Shown: positions 50,528-59,624, numbered from the stretch's first letter. The stretch is DNA of 64,000 bases from Flaviaestuariibacter flavus (GCF_004337505.1 NZ_SJZI01000009.1:1-64000); one strand, 5' to 3'. Made by a program: numbers and translations. The notes: generated by a model from the sequence alone, not told the origin.

Positions 50528-52903
50528 TCACCGCCGGTAGTCGCGGATAAAGGCGGCGTACACCTGGCACTCCGCCACCAGGTCGTTGAAATAGGCGGCG
50601 TCCACGCCCTGGCGGCGCAAGGCCTGTTCGCCCGGCATCCGGAAGGGCGCCCGCTTGCTTTCATCGATCCCGGCCACGGCGGCGAGGTAGTCGAGCCAGC
50701 GCCGGTCGCACTGCTGCATCATGTAATAGCAAAAGGTTTTAAGGCGCCGGTCGGTGGCATGGCGCCACCCGGTTTCATAATAAGCCCGGGCCTTTTTGCA
50801 GCCGTAGTAATCGTCGTTTTCAGCGCTTCGTTGCACCCGGGCGGTTCGGTAGGGGTTGCCCTCCAGTTCGTACATCGACCGGTATTGGCGGGTAGCCAGC
50901 CACGACTTCCCATGATAGCTCATATTAAACCAGGCATTGCCCAGCTCCAGCGCCGCCCGTGCCGGCTGGATACCGCGCTGCAATTCGCGCTCACGCCGCA
51001 GCAGCCCGCGCACCAGGTCGGGCTTCGTCATCGGGTAAAGACGGTCGCGCTCCTCGTTCTTCTCGAAAAGGTTTACGTAAAAGGGGTCGCCGAGGTAGTA
51101 GTCATCATAGGGATAGCGGTGCCAATAGCTTTCCGGTATGGCTTTCAACACGGGCAATGCTTCGGCGGGGCGCTGCCGGCGGAGATACCAGGAAGCTTTG
51201 TAATCGAGGAGGCGGTTGCGATCCCAGTAGCCGTGGCTGCTGTCGGGCCGCGCCTCCAGGTACATGTCTTCGGGCGAGCGGAAGGGCGCCCGGGTAACGA
51301 AGCGCTCGAAAGCCGATTTGCGGGCCCGGTCCAGCACGGCGATCATCGCATCGTAATCGGCGGGAAGCGCCTCCTCCCCTACAAACTGGTACACACCTTT
51401 GTAGCTGCTGATGGGCAGCTCACCCAGCGCGCGGTTGGTTTGCGACAGCAACAGGAGCCCGCGCACCCGGTCGCCGCGGGCCATCAGCTTGCGGGCCGTG
51501 TAAAGTACCAGCTGGTTGCGCAGGATGTCGGGATCGGTGACACCGAGGCTGCTGTCGGAAGCCGTAGCCAGGCGCATAAAGCGCCTTTCCGTTTCGGGCC
51601 CGAAGTCCTCTTCGAGGTCGAGCAACAGGCGACTCACCGCAACCTGCGTGCGCAGCTTACGCGGCAATCCCCTCACGCTTTCGGCAAGGCGCAGCTCGCT
51701 TCGGGCGCGGCTCCTGTTGCGCAGCAGCAGCGACAGGTGGGCATCGTAAAGATGCAGCAGCACGCGTTCATTACCGCGCACATCGCGGGCCGCGTCCCGT
51801 AGAAATACGGCCAGCGACATTGCATAGGAAATGTCTCTGCGGCGGTTGCTTTCGAGGTCGGGAACAAGAAAGCGGTCGTTGTTATAATCATAGTCAGGCT
51901 GCGGCCCGGTAGCCGACCAGCCGAAATCGCTCGTTTTGCTGGTGAGCAGCCAGTCTTCGATCTTGTTGATCTCACGCAGCAGCAGGAAAGACAGGTCGCG
52001 GTGGTGCCGCTCCAGTGCGCGGATACGCTTTATATCGCCGAGGGCGCGGCCGCGGTTGTTGAAGGCGCGCATGGCCAGCACCGTGGCCTGCTCCTGCCGG
52101 CTGCCGGCCATTGCGAGGACAGCGTCGGCGTCTTCTGATCGAAAGTGGATGAGGCAGTTGCTGCGCCGGTAGCCGCCCGCGAACGCTTTTGCAAACAGGT
52201 ACCCACGCGCCGGCCCGCTTCGCTGCAGCGCCAGCTGGTACAGTGCCGCGGCCTTCACCCAGCTGTTGCCGGGCCCCGGCGCCACCCACGCATCGTACAA
52301 CTGCTGCTGCGCGAGTGTATCGCGGCTGAAGCCAAGCACGCGGATGCCCTGGAAGGCGCAGCGCAGCTGCAGGAAAGGGCTTTTCGATTTATGATGCAGG
52401 TCGCGCAGTGCGGCCGCCACGGAGGCCGCGCTTACATTGGGGCCTTGCTCCTCCCAGGGATCGGGGTTGGCTGCGATGGACTCAACTTCTTTCGATAGTT
52501 GCATATAGCGAAGCGCATCTTCATGCCCCTGCGTTTGCAGCCAGCGCAGGAAGCTGTTGGTGGCGGCATCGTCCGGTCCGCCGGGAAAGTCATCCGGATC
52601 GGTGTGATTAAGGATCGTATCGATGGCGGACAGCGTAACACCGGGCCCGGTTTCGGCGCGCCACTCCGCCAGGTTCTGCGCCAGGTCGGGGCGGGCGGCC
52701 TGTTCGAGATCATCGTGGTACAAGTAGGTGGAAGCGAAATAAAAAGGCGACAGGTCGGGCGCCTCCACGATGTCGGGCTGCAGCAGCCAGAAGCGGTAGG
52801 TGCCCGGCCATACGCTGAAGCCGCAGGCCCGCGCCGTGCGCTTGGGAAGCAGCAGGGCAAGCAGGCTAGCGGAAAGAAGCGTAAACCGCAGAAAGGGTGT
52901 CAT
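50528..52903 (-). CDS. Large unknown exported protein (791 residues)
   Basis: A signal peptide (FLRFTLLSASLLALLL) is followed by a Cys-containing junction (RACGFSVWPGTYRFW) and a long, mostly helical protein with aromatic-rich segments and repeated YRS/RxL-type helices suggestive of a TPR-like solenoid, though no clear TPR is seen. A DUF-like conserved patch may be WYLRRQRPAEALPVL. Family unknown. The start codon overlaps the end of the upstream gene by 38 bp, so the two are a coupled pair. Confidence 0.65.
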   Translation of the reverse strand: MTPFLRFTLLSASLLALLLPKRTARACGFSVWPGTYRFWLLQPDIVEAPDLSPFYFASTYLYHDDLEQAARPDLAQNLAEWRAETGPGVTLSAIDTILNHTDPDDFPGGPDDAATNSFLRWLQTQGHEDALRYMQLSKEVESIAANPDPWEEQGPNVSAASVAAALRDLHHKSKSPFLQLRCAFQGIRVLGFSRDTLAQQQLYDAWVAPGPGNSWVKAAALYQLALQRSGPARGYLFAKAFAGGYRRSNCLIHFRSEDADAVLAMAGSRQEQATVLAMRAFNNRGRALGDIKRIRALERHHRDLSFLLLREINKIEDWLLTSKTSDFGWSATGPQPDYDYNNDRFLVPDLESNRRRDISYAMSLAVFLRDAARDVRGNERVLLHLYDAHLSLLLRNRSRARSELRLAESVRGLPRKLRTQVAVSRLLLDLEEDFGPETERRFMRLATASDSSLGVTDPDILRNQLVLYTARKLMARGDRVRGLLLLSQTNRALGELPISSYKGVYQFVGEEALPADYDAMIAVLDRARKSAFERFVTRAPFRSPEDMYLEARPDSSHGYWDRNRLLDYKASWYLRRQRPAEALPVLKAIPESYWHRYPYDDYYLGDPFYVNLFEKNEERDRLYPMTKPDLVRGLLRRERELQRGIQPARAALELGNAWFNMSYHGKSWLATRQYRSMYELEGNPYRTARVQRSAENDDYYGCKKARAYYETGWRHATDRRLKTFCYYMMQQCDRRWLDYLAAVAGIDESKRAPFRMPGEQALRRQGVDAAYFNDLVAECQVYAAFIRDYRR

Positions 52904-53969
52904 GACCGTAGTGTTTGATCTCGTTTTCGGAAAGCTCAAAAAGGGCTACGCTGTACCTGCGCGTGTTCACCGCCGTTTGCGCCAGCGCCGCCGCCGCCCG
53001 CAGGTCGGCAACCGAGGTCTGCTCCACCTTCAGCTCGTCGCCGGGACGGAGGTAGATATCGTTGAAGACGGTGTCTTGCGTCACGGCATAAAAAGGCCCG
53101 CCTTTATGGGTGACAAAGGAGAGCGCGCGCACCTTTTCTTCGTCGAGGCTGTTCTGGATGCCATAGAATTTTCCCTTGCGGAAGATGAGCGTCCAGGAAA
53201 AGGCCGGGAGCGCCATATCGAGCGGCAGCGGGTAGCGCGCCGCTCCGTCGAAATAAGCGGCTGCTTTTTTCTCGTCGAAGATGGAAGAGCCCGGCCCGTA
53301 GCGCGTAGGATCGCTGATATTGTAGATCATGAGCATGCCGCGATTGACGGGCGGCACGCCGGTTTTGCTAAAGTGCTTGTACTGGTGCAGGCGGATTGTG
53401 GCCGAAAGCCGGATGCTGTCGGGCACCTGGCGCCGCAGGGCGCGCAGGAACGCGAAGTAGGCCGGAGCTGTCGCCACGGTCCAGTCGCAGTCGACCTGCA
53501 CCTCGCGCGGCCGGATGGCCCCGCCCCAGCCGCGCAGGTAGTGGCGGTCTTCGTATTGGAGGTCGATGGCGTCGAGCCCCGGCAGGCAGCGCCGCGCCAC
53601 GCGCCGGGCCAGCAGCGATACAGCTTCGACGGTATCGATCTGCTCAAACACTTTGTTGGTGATGAACACGACGGGCACAAACTGTGGATTGACACTGTCG
53701 TAGAGCCGCAACTGTTCCTTCAATTTCTCGGGGCTGCCTTCCGACATCGGCACGGCGCCCTGCACCGGGTCCCAGTCCACGTCGAGCTGACGCACGTACA
53801 GCTTTTGCAGCCCGGTCTTTTTTACGAAATGGCGCTCCGAAGCCTCGGGCTCGCTGCTGCGCCAGTAATAGTAAGCACGGGTTACCTGCGACCGCTCGCG
53901 GCAGGAGGTGAAAATTGCCAGGAAAAAGAGGAGGAAAGCAGTGGTGGGCCGGGCCCGGGGAGGTTCCAT
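52866..53969 (-). CDS. Unknown lipoprotein (DUF3142-like barrel)
   Basis: A 367-residue predicted lipoprotein (lipobox FLAIFTSC). The middle resembles the TIM-barrel-type DUF3142 group: DAIDLQYEDRHYLRGW, REVQVDCDWTVATAPAYFAF, LRALRRQVPDSIRLSATIRL, and MLMIYNISDPTRYGPGS. If so, it may be a glycoside-hydrolase-like domain; the catalytic residues are not certain. The start at 53969 gives a proper lipoprotein signal; a Met five codons upstream exists. Coupled to the 791-residue protein gene downstream. Confidence 0.6.
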   Translation of the reverse strand: MEPPRARPTTAFLLFFLAIFTSCRERSQVTRAYYYWRSSEPEASERHFVKKTGLQKLYVRQLDVDWDPVQGAVPMSEGSPEKLKEQLRLYDSVNPQFVPVVFITNKVFEQIDTVEAVSLLARRVARRCLPGLDAIDLQYEDRHYLRGWGGAIRPREVQVDCDWTVATAPAYFAFLRALRRQVPDSIRLSATIRLHQYKHFSKTGVPPVNRGMLMIYNISDPTRYGPGSSIFDEKKAAAYFDGAARYPLPLDMALPAFSWTLIFRKGKFYGIQNSLDEEKVRALSFVTHKGGPFYAVTQDTVFNDIYLRPGDELKVEQTSVADLRAAAALAQTAVNTRRYSVALFELSENEIKHYGHDTLSAVYASFR

Positions 53970-54090
53970 AAAACACCGCTGCAATTTTGAATGCGGGCGG
54001 CAATCCTAATGTACGATGGCAGAATCGCCGCCTCCAAATACGAACACGTTAAAGCGTTCTTAAAACCGAAAGCATCTGTAGTTTTACGGT

Positions 54091-54246
54091 ATGCCGGTGA
54101 TTTTGCTGTATACCCGCAGGCCGGGCGCACTTTTCATCCTCCTGCTGCTTCCCCTGCTGTTTCTCTGGAGCCTGTTCTTCGAAAAGGAGCCGGACATCCC
54201 TTCCGTGGAAGAGCAGGAGCGCCTGCGGCGGGAGCGTGCTGAATAG
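54091..54246 (+). CDS. Small single-pass membrane protein (51 residues)
   Basis: ATG at 54091 opens 51 codons with a basic start (LLYTRRPG), one transmembrane helix (ALFILLLLPLLFLWSLFF) and an acidic, then basic tail (EKEPDIPSVEEQERLRRERAE). Not recognised. It precedes the LLM oxidoreductase gene by 39 bases. Confidence 0.45.
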   Translation: MPVILLYTRRPGALFILLLLPLLFLWSLFFEKEPDIPSVEEQERLRRERAE

Positions 54247-54285
54247 ATACATCGTTCCGGCCCGCTCCTTGCATCCGGACCTGCC

Positions 54286-55251
54286 ATGATCGGCTACCAG
54301 GCATCCCACGAGCAATTTAGTCCCTCTCAACTGCTGCGCTACGTACAGCTGGCCGAAGCGGCCGGCTTTACCTCGGTCAACAGCTCCGACCATTTCTTTC
54401 CGTGGAGCCGCGCGCAGGGCCAGAGCGGCTTTGCCTTCTCCTGGCTGGGCGCGGCTCTTGCCACCACCACACTTTCCTTCACATCGGTGTGCGCCCCCGG
54501 GCAGCGCTACCATCCCGCTATCGTGGCGCAGGCGGTGGCGACGCTGGCCGAGCTCTTTCCGGGCCGCTACGACGTGGCGCTCGGCTCGGGTGAAGCGCTC
54601 AACGAGCGGATCACCGGCGCACCCTGGCCGCCGAAGGCGGAACGCAATGTGCGCCTCGGCGAGTGCGCGGCGATCATCCGCGCGCTGCTGCAGGGCAAAG
54701 AAGTAACGCACCATGGCACCGTGACCGTAGAAGGCGCCCGCCTGTATACGGTCCCGGCAGCGCAGCCCCGCCTTTTTGCCGCGGCGCTGTCGCCCGAGAC
54801 GGCAGGAATCGTGGCTGCCTGGGCCGACGGGCTCATCACCGTGCGGCAGGAATACAGCCGCATGCGGGCAGTGCTGGATGCGTTCCGCAGCAACGGCGGC
54901 GATGGGAAACCGGCCTGCGTAAAGGTCGACCTCTCCTACGCCGCCACCGATGCCGCCGCGTTGCAGGGCGCATGGGAGCAGTGGCGCAACAATATCTTCT
55001 CCGGCACCGTGCTGGGCGAATTGAGCACCGTGGCGCAGTTCGATGCCCTCGGCGACCTGGTGCAGCCCGAAGAGGTGAAAGAAAAGGTGCTCGTCTCGTC
55101 GAGCCTGGAGGAGCATGCCGATGCCATCGCATCATTGAAGGAGCTTGGCTTTGAACGGATCATCCTCCACAACGTAAACCGGGAGCAGGAGCGGTTTATT
55201 GAGGATTTCGCGGCGAAGGTGCTGCCGCAGTTCAATGCGCGAATGCGGTAA
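54286..55251 (+). CDS. LLM-class flavin oxidoreductase (TIGR03885-type)
   Basis: A 321-residue luciferase-like monooxygenase-family protein with an (alpha/beta)8 barrel. Recognisable parts: FTSVNSSDHFFPWS in strand 2, RYHPAIVAQAVATLAELFPG, RYDVALGSGEALNE, and RLYTVPAAQPRLFAAALSPE. These match the non-F420 TIGR03885 group, in which FMN is the cofactor. The substrate is unknown. Confidence 0.83.
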   Translation: MIGYQASHEQFSPSQLLRYVQLAEAAGFTSVNSSDHFFPWSRAQGQSGFAFSWLGAALATTTLSFTSVCAPGQRYHPAIVAQAVATLAELFPGRYDVALGSGEALNERITGAPWPPKAERNVRLGECAAIIRALLQGKEVTHHGTVTVEGARLYTVPAAQPRLFAAALSPETAGIVAAWADGLITVRQEYSRMRAVLDAFRSNGGDGKPACVKVDLSYAATDAAALQGAWEQWRNNIFSGTVLGELSTVAQFDALGDLVQPEEVKEKVLVSSSLEEHADAIASLKELGFERIILHNVNREQERFIEDFAAKVLPQFNARMR

Positions 55252-55350
55252 TGTGGTAAAGCAGCGCCGAAAGAGGACCGACATATTATTTACAATGCGA
55301 CGGTGGCTTATCCGCCACCGTCTGATATTATCACATTACCACATTCCCTA
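55240..55350. repeat. Palindromic element with AATGCGGTAATG arms, third copy
   Basis: The left arm AATGCGGTAATGTGGTAA and the right arm TATTATCACATTACCACATT are inverted. The centre holds a GACGGTGGC/GCCACCGTC hairpin (about 55301-55322). The arms overlap the last codons of the oxidoreductase gene. Confidence 0.55.
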
Positions 55351-55358
55351 ATGCCGCC

Positions 55359-55366
55359 TATCTTTG
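55359..55366 (+). promoter_or_regulatory. TAnnTTTG -7 box for the outer-membrane protein gene at 55433
   Basis: TATCTTTG, exact consensus, gives a leader of about 60 nt before the ATG. Confidence 0.48.
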
Positions 55367-55432
55367 CGCCCACCCGTTGGGTTAACCTTTCCTTAACCCT
55401 TTGGCGGCTACTTTTGATTTTTAACCTGATTT

Positions 55433-56161
55433 ATGAGAAAACTCTTTCTTGCTGCACTGGGCCTGTGTCTTTCCGGTGTGTTGTTTGCCCAGTCCGACTC
55501 TTCGGTAAAGCGCAGTATTCTTTCCAGCCGCGGCCTGCCGAAGGGCAATGACCACTTTATGATCCAGGTAGGCTACACCCAGTGGGCCGGCCGTCCGGAT
55601 ACCATCAGCACCACCGGCATTCCCCGCTCGCTCAACATCTATTTTATGCTGGCCTTCCCCTTCCGCACCAACCCGCACTGGAGCGCGGCCATTGGCGTAG
55701 GCGTTGGTTCCGATAACATTTACTTCAAGAACACGGATATCCGCATCCGCGACGTGGATACCCGGATCAAGTTCATTGACGTTTCCAACACGCAGCACTA
55801 CAAGAAATACAAGCTGACCACCGATTACCTCGAGGCACCTGTGGAACTGCGTTTTTCGAGCCATCCCAACGACGACAACCGCAGCCTCAAGTTTGCGCTG
55901 GGCGCCAAGGTTGGCCTCCTGCTCAATGCCAAGACCAAGGGCAGGACCCTGCTCAACGGCAGCGGCGACACCATCAACGAATACAAGGAAAAAGAGGTCA
56001 GCAAGAAGTTCTTCAACCGACAGCGTCTCGTGGCCACCGGCCGCGTATCGTATGGTCACTTCGGCATCTTCGCCACCTACCAAGTGTCGCAGGTGTTCAA
56101 AGAGAACATGGGCCCCGACGTTCACCCCTTCACGATCGGCGTGGCGCTCTCCGGCCTCTAA
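55433..56161 (+). CDS. Outer-membrane beta-barrel protein
   Basis: A 242-residue exported protein with a signal peptide (LFLAALGLCLSGVLFAQ) and a barrel-like body of alternating hydrophobic/aromatic strands (MIQVGYTQWAGRP, WSAAIGVGVGSDNIYF, FALGAKVGLLLNAKTKGR, YGHFGIFATYQVSQ, FTIGVALSGL). It belongs to the outer-membrane beta-barrel (PorT-like / OMP_b-brl) group by pattern. No specific function. A terminator follows. Confidence 0.78.
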   Translation: MRKLFLAALGLCLSGVLFAQSDSSVKRSILSSRGLPKGNDHFMIQVGYTQWAGRPDTISTTGIPRSLNIYFMLAFPFRTNPHWSAAIGVGVGSDNIYFKNTDIRIRDVDTRIKFIDVSNTQHYKKYKLTTDYLEAPVELRFSSHPNDDNRSLKFALGAKVGLLLNAKTKGRTLLNGSGDTINEYKEKEVSKKFFNRQRLVATGRVSYGHFGIFATYQVSQVFKENMGPDVHPFTIGVALSGL

Positions 56162-56192
56162 AGTCCCCAAATCTCCCAATGGGGAGGCTTAC

Positions 56193-56230
56193 AAAAGACC
56201 GGATCGCCTAGCGATCCGGTCTTTTGTTTT
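56193..56230 (+). terminator. Intrinsic terminator after the outer-membrane protein gene
   Basis: GACCGGATCGC-CTA-GCGATCCGGTC, an 11-base perfect stem, flanked by AAAA and TTTTGTTTT. Confidence 0.88.
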
Positions 56231-56311
56231 GAAGTACCTTCTTTAGGAATGATTCGTGCATAAAAGAATGTTAGTCCTGGGTGTCCGCCGGCTGGCGGAG
56301 CACAGGGGCTT

Positions 56312-56319
56312 TATATTTG
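56312..56319 (+). promoter_or_regulatory. TAnnTTTG -7 box directly before hflX
   Basis: TATATTTG is an exact match that ends six bases before the ATG at 56326, implying a leaderless or nearly leaderless message. Confidence 0.48.
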
Positions 56320-56325
56320 TCCAAT

Positions 56326-57516
56326 ATGATCGATAAGCAGAATAAGATTGGAAAAGAAGAGCAGGCGGTGCTGGTTGGCGTGGTGCAGAAAGAGCAGAAC
56401 GAAACCCAGGTGAACGAGTATCTCGACGAGCTGGCTTTCCTGGCGGAGACCGCCGGCGCGGTGACGGTAAAGCGCTTTATCCAGAAGCTGGCCCGCCCCG
56501 AGCCCAAGACCTTTGTAGGCAAGGGCAAGCTGCAGGAGATCGCCGAATATGTGCGTACCCACGGCGTGGAGCTCATCATCTTCGACGACGAGCTTACCGG
56601 CGCGCAGATCGGCAATATTGAAAAAGAAACCAAGGTGAAGGTCATCGACCGCTCCGACCTTATCCTCGACATCTTTGCCCGCCGCGCCAAAACGGCCCAG
56701 GCCAAGGCGCAGGTGGAGCTTGCCCAATACCAATACATCCTGCCCCGCCTCCGCGGTATGTGGAGCCACCTGGAACGCCTCGGTGGCGGCATCGGCACAC
56801 GCGGTCCGGGTGAAACGGAGATAGAGACCGACCGACGGATTGTGCGGGAAAAGATCTCGCTGCTCCGCAACCGCCTCAAGGAGATCGACAAGCAGGCCTT
56901 TACCCAGCGCAAGGAGCGCGGCGAGCTCATCCGCGTATCGCTCGTGGGCTACACCAATGTGGGCAAGAGTACCATCATGAACCTGCTGAGCAAGAGCGAG
57001 GTGCTGGCCGAGAACAAGCTCTTCGCCACCCTCGATACCACCACGCGGAAGATCGTGTACGAAACAACGCCCTTTCTGCTCAGCGATACGGTGGGCTTTA
57101 TCCGCAAGCTGCCCCACCATCTCGTGGAAAGCTTCAAAAGCACGCTCGATGAAGTGCGCGAGGCAGACATCCTGCTGCACGTGGTCGACCTGAGCCACCC
57201 TCAATACGAAGACCAAATGGGCACGGTGAACAAGACCCTCCAAGAGCTCAAGAGCTTCGAAAAGCCGACGCTGACGATCTTCAACAAGCTGGATGAATAC
57301 GTGAAAAAAACTTTCGATCCCTGGCTGGAGGAAGATACGAAAGCAGAGATCCTCCGCGACCTGGAAGAGCGCTGGCAGCGCGCCACCAATGGCAACGCGC
57401 TGTTCATCTCGGCGCTGGAGCGGACCAATATCGAGAAGCTGCGCGAAGTGATCCTGAGCAAGGTGCGCGAGCTGTACCGCGTTCGCTACCCTTACAAAAC
57501 GGAATTTTTCTACTGA
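56326..57516 (+). CDS. hflX: Ribosome-dissociation GTPase HflX
   Basis: HflX splits stalled ribosomes during stress. The protein has 396 residues. The N-terminal HflX domain includes AETAGAVTVKRFIQKLARPE and FVGKGKLQEIAEYV; a coiled-coil linker follows, with GGGIGTRGPGETEIETDRR. The GTPase domain carries G1 GYTNVGKST (near residue 209), G3 DTVGFIRKLP and G4 NKLD. The stop codon overlaps the ATG of the next gene (TGATG). The upstream start at 56281 is rejected because of the promoter box. Confidence 0.95.
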   Translation: MIDKQNKIGKEEQAVLVGVVQKEQNETQVNEYLDELAFLAETAGAVTVKRFIQKLARPEPKTFVGKGKLQEIAEYVRTHGVELIIFDDELTGAQIGNIEKETKVKVIDRSDLILDIFARRAKTAQAKAQVELAQYQYILPRLRGMWSHLERLGGGIGTRGPGETEIETDRRIVREKISLLRNRLKEIDKQAFTQRKERGELIRVSLVGYTNVGKSTIMNLLSKSEVLAENKLFATLDTTTRKIVYETTPFLLSDTVGFIRKLPHHLVESFKSTLDEVREADILLHVVDLSHPQYEDQMGTVNKTLQELKSFEKPTLTIFNKLDEYVKKTFDPWLEEDTKAEILRDLEERWQRATNGNALFISALERTNIEKLREVILSKVRELYRVRYPYKTEFFY

Positions 57517-57863
57517 TGGCGCTGCAATGGGTGAAGATTGCCGAGGCGCCGGATGAGTTGCTGTTCAATGACCGCGACCTGGCCGAGATCGAAGCCGCCG
57601 GCCGCTCTTTCTGCATTGCCCGTCACAACGGGAAGCTCTTTGCCGTAGCACCCAAATGCCCGCATGCTTCGGGACGTTTTGTGCACGGCTTCATCGACGG
57701 CGCGGGCAACGTGGTGTGTCCGCTGCACCGCTACAAGTTTTGCCTCGCTAACGGTCGGAATATCAGCGGCGAAGGCTATTATCTCAAACACTGGCCCCTG
57801 GAAGTGCGCGAAGACGGTGTGTTTATCGGGATAGAGGGTGGTACCTTCGCATCATGGTCCTGA
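57516..57863 (+). CDS. Rieske [2Fe-2S] ferredoxin-like protein
   Basis: A 115-residue Rieske protein with the two cluster-binding motifs CPHASGRFVHG (CxH) and VVCPLHRYKFCL (CxxH). The N terminus (ALQWVKIAEAPDELLF) resembles the small nitrite-reductase (NirD-like) Rieske family. No dioxygenase or reductase partner is adjacent. The ATG overlaps the hflX stop by one base, and the 3' end overlaps the kinase gene by 10 bp, so the three form a coupled operon. Confidence 0.87.
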   Translation: MALQWVKIAEAPDELLFNDRDLAEIEAAGRSFCIARHNGKLFAVAPKCPHASGRFVHGFIDGAGNVVCPLHRYKFCLANGRNISGEGYYLKHWPLEVREDGVFIGIEGGTFASWS

Positions 57864-59527
57864 CCCGCCGACTGGACAAGCCCCGACGCCTTTTTCCCGT
57901 TGCCGCCATTTTCTGCGCGGGCATTATCGTCCTGCTCTGGACCGCCATTTTTCAACAACAACGTTCGGCGCGCGCTGCGGCCATAGCGGCTTCCGAAGGA
58001 CGGAGCGACAACCTGGCCGTTTCGCTGGAGCAGTACGCCATCCGCACCATTCACAATGCCGACGCGCTCCTGCAGCTGGTGCGGCTTGAATACACGCGGG
58101 TCAACGGTCCCGTGGACTTCGACCACCTGCGCAACGGGGGCCTTATCGACGCGGCCTTTGTACAAGGCATCGCCGTCCTCGATGCGCATGGCCGCATGGT
58201 TGCCGGCGACAGCAGCATGCGCCAAAGCATCGGTATGGACCTCTCCGACCGCGAGCATTTTACCTTTCACCGCGACCGTAAAAACGACACGCTGTTCATT
58301 GGGAAGCCGATTTTTTCGCGCACCATCAACAGGATCGTCATTCCCATCAGCCGCCGCCTGCAAACGGCCGACGGGCGCTTTGCAGGCACCGTTGCCGTGC
58401 AGATCGAGCCGCGCACCTTTACCGAGTTTTATGCCCATGCCCGCATGCGTCCCAACGATATCATGTCGCTGATCTCGCTCGATGGCATCACTTATGCGCG
58501 CCGCACCGGCACCCGCGAAAGCCAGGGTGAGGACATCAGCAAGAGCCCGCTGTTCAGCTACGTGGCGCGGCAGCCGGTGGGCAGTTATTTCGCGCGCGAC
58601 GCCATCCGTGGCATCCCCACCTATTTCAGTTACCGCAAGCTCGAAAACTACCCGATGATTGCCACCGTGGGTGTTTCGGAAATCGATGTACTCGCCGAGT
58701 ACCGCGTGATGTCCCGCCGCGAAAACTGGTTTGGCGCCCTGGTGAGCACGCTGGTGCTGCTCTTTACAGGGATGGTGGTGATTACCCTGCGCCAGCGCAG
58801 GTATAGCATCAATGCCATCCGCAAGGCAGCGCAGGCACACCGCCGCGAGCAGCGTCGCATGCAGCGCCAGATGACGCAGCAGATCATCGCCGCCCAGGAG
58901 CGGGAGCGGGAGGAGATCGGCCGCGAGCTGCACGACAACGTCAACCAGGTGCTTACTACGGTGAAGCTGTACCTGGAGCTGGTGCAGTCGGAGCCGGCGC
59001 AGGGCGCGCGCCTGCTGCCGCGCGCGGTGGCCTACCTGCAGCAGTGCATTTCGGGCATCCGTACCCTCTCGCGCGAGCTTTCGGCGCCTACGCTCGGCAC
59101 CCGCTCCATTGTCGACTCCATCGCGGCGCTGGTGGAAATGGTGGGCGAAGGCGGGCGTCTCGATATCCGCTTCGACCACGAACATTATAAGCGGGCGATG
59201 CCCAAGGAGCAAAAGCTGGCGCTGTACCGCATACTACAGGAGCAGCTTAACAATATCCAGAAGCACGCCGGGGCAAGCGAGGTGCTCATCACCCTCGACC
59301 AGAATGCCAGCGAAACGATGCTCCGCATCCGCGACAACGGCAAGGGCTTCGACCCGACGGCGCGCCGGGCGGGCATCGGTATCAACAATATCCGCAGCCG
59401 GGCGCGGGCCCTGGGTGGCTCGCTGCGCATCGAAACGGCGCCCGGGCGGGGCTGCACCCTGCAGGTAACGCTGCCGCTGCCGGCCGAGGCCGAGGAGCCA
59501 AAAGGGAATTCAATGGCTCAACACTAA
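57854..59527 (+). CDS. Membrane sensor histidine kinase with extracytoplasmic PDC domain (HisKA_3)
   Basis: A 557-residue kinase. Transmembrane helix 1 (about residues 14-35), an extracytoplasmic PDC/Cache-type domain (about 40-285; GIAVLDAHGRMVAGDSS, FTFHRDRKNDTLFIGKPIF), helix 2 (about 293-313), then HisKA_3 with the phosphorylated His near 360 (EIGRELHDNVNQVLTTVKLY). ATP-binding boxes: QLNNIQKHAGA, DNGKGFDP, GIGINNIRSR. No response regulator is nearby. Confidence 0.87.
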   Translation: MVLTRRLDKPRRLFPVAAIFCAGIIVLLWTAIFQQQRSARAAAIAASEGRSDNLAVSLEQYAIRTIHNADALLQLVRLEYTRVNGPVDFDHLRNGGLIDAAFVQGIAVLDAHGRMVAGDSSMRQSIGMDLSDREHFTFHRDRKNDTLFIGKPIFSRTINRIVIPISRRLQTADGRFAGTVAVQIEPRTFTEFYAHARMRPNDIMSLISLDGITYARRTGTRESQGEDISKSPLFSYVARQPVGSYFARDAIRGIPTYFSYRKLENYPMIATVGVSEIDVLAEYRVMSRRENWFGALVSTLVLLFTGMVVITLRQRRYSINAIRKAAQAHRREQRRMQRQMTQQIIAAQEREREEIGRELHDNVNQVLTTVKLYLELVQSEPAQGARLLPRAVAYLQQCISGIRTLSRELSAPTLGTRSIVDSIAALVEMVGEGGRLDIRFDHEHYKRAMPKEQKLALYRILQEQLNNIQKHAGASEVLITLDQNASETMLRIRDNGKGFDPTARRAGIGINNIRSRARALGGSLRIETAPGRGCTLQVTLPLPAEAEEPKGNSMAQH

Positions 59528-59624
59528 GGTTTCTCCATTAACGCGAGAAAAAAGTCATCTGTAGGGAAAACCATTTTTTTCGCATTACGTATGTTTAGTG
59601 TGGTTGCAGCAATGCGGCCGCGAT

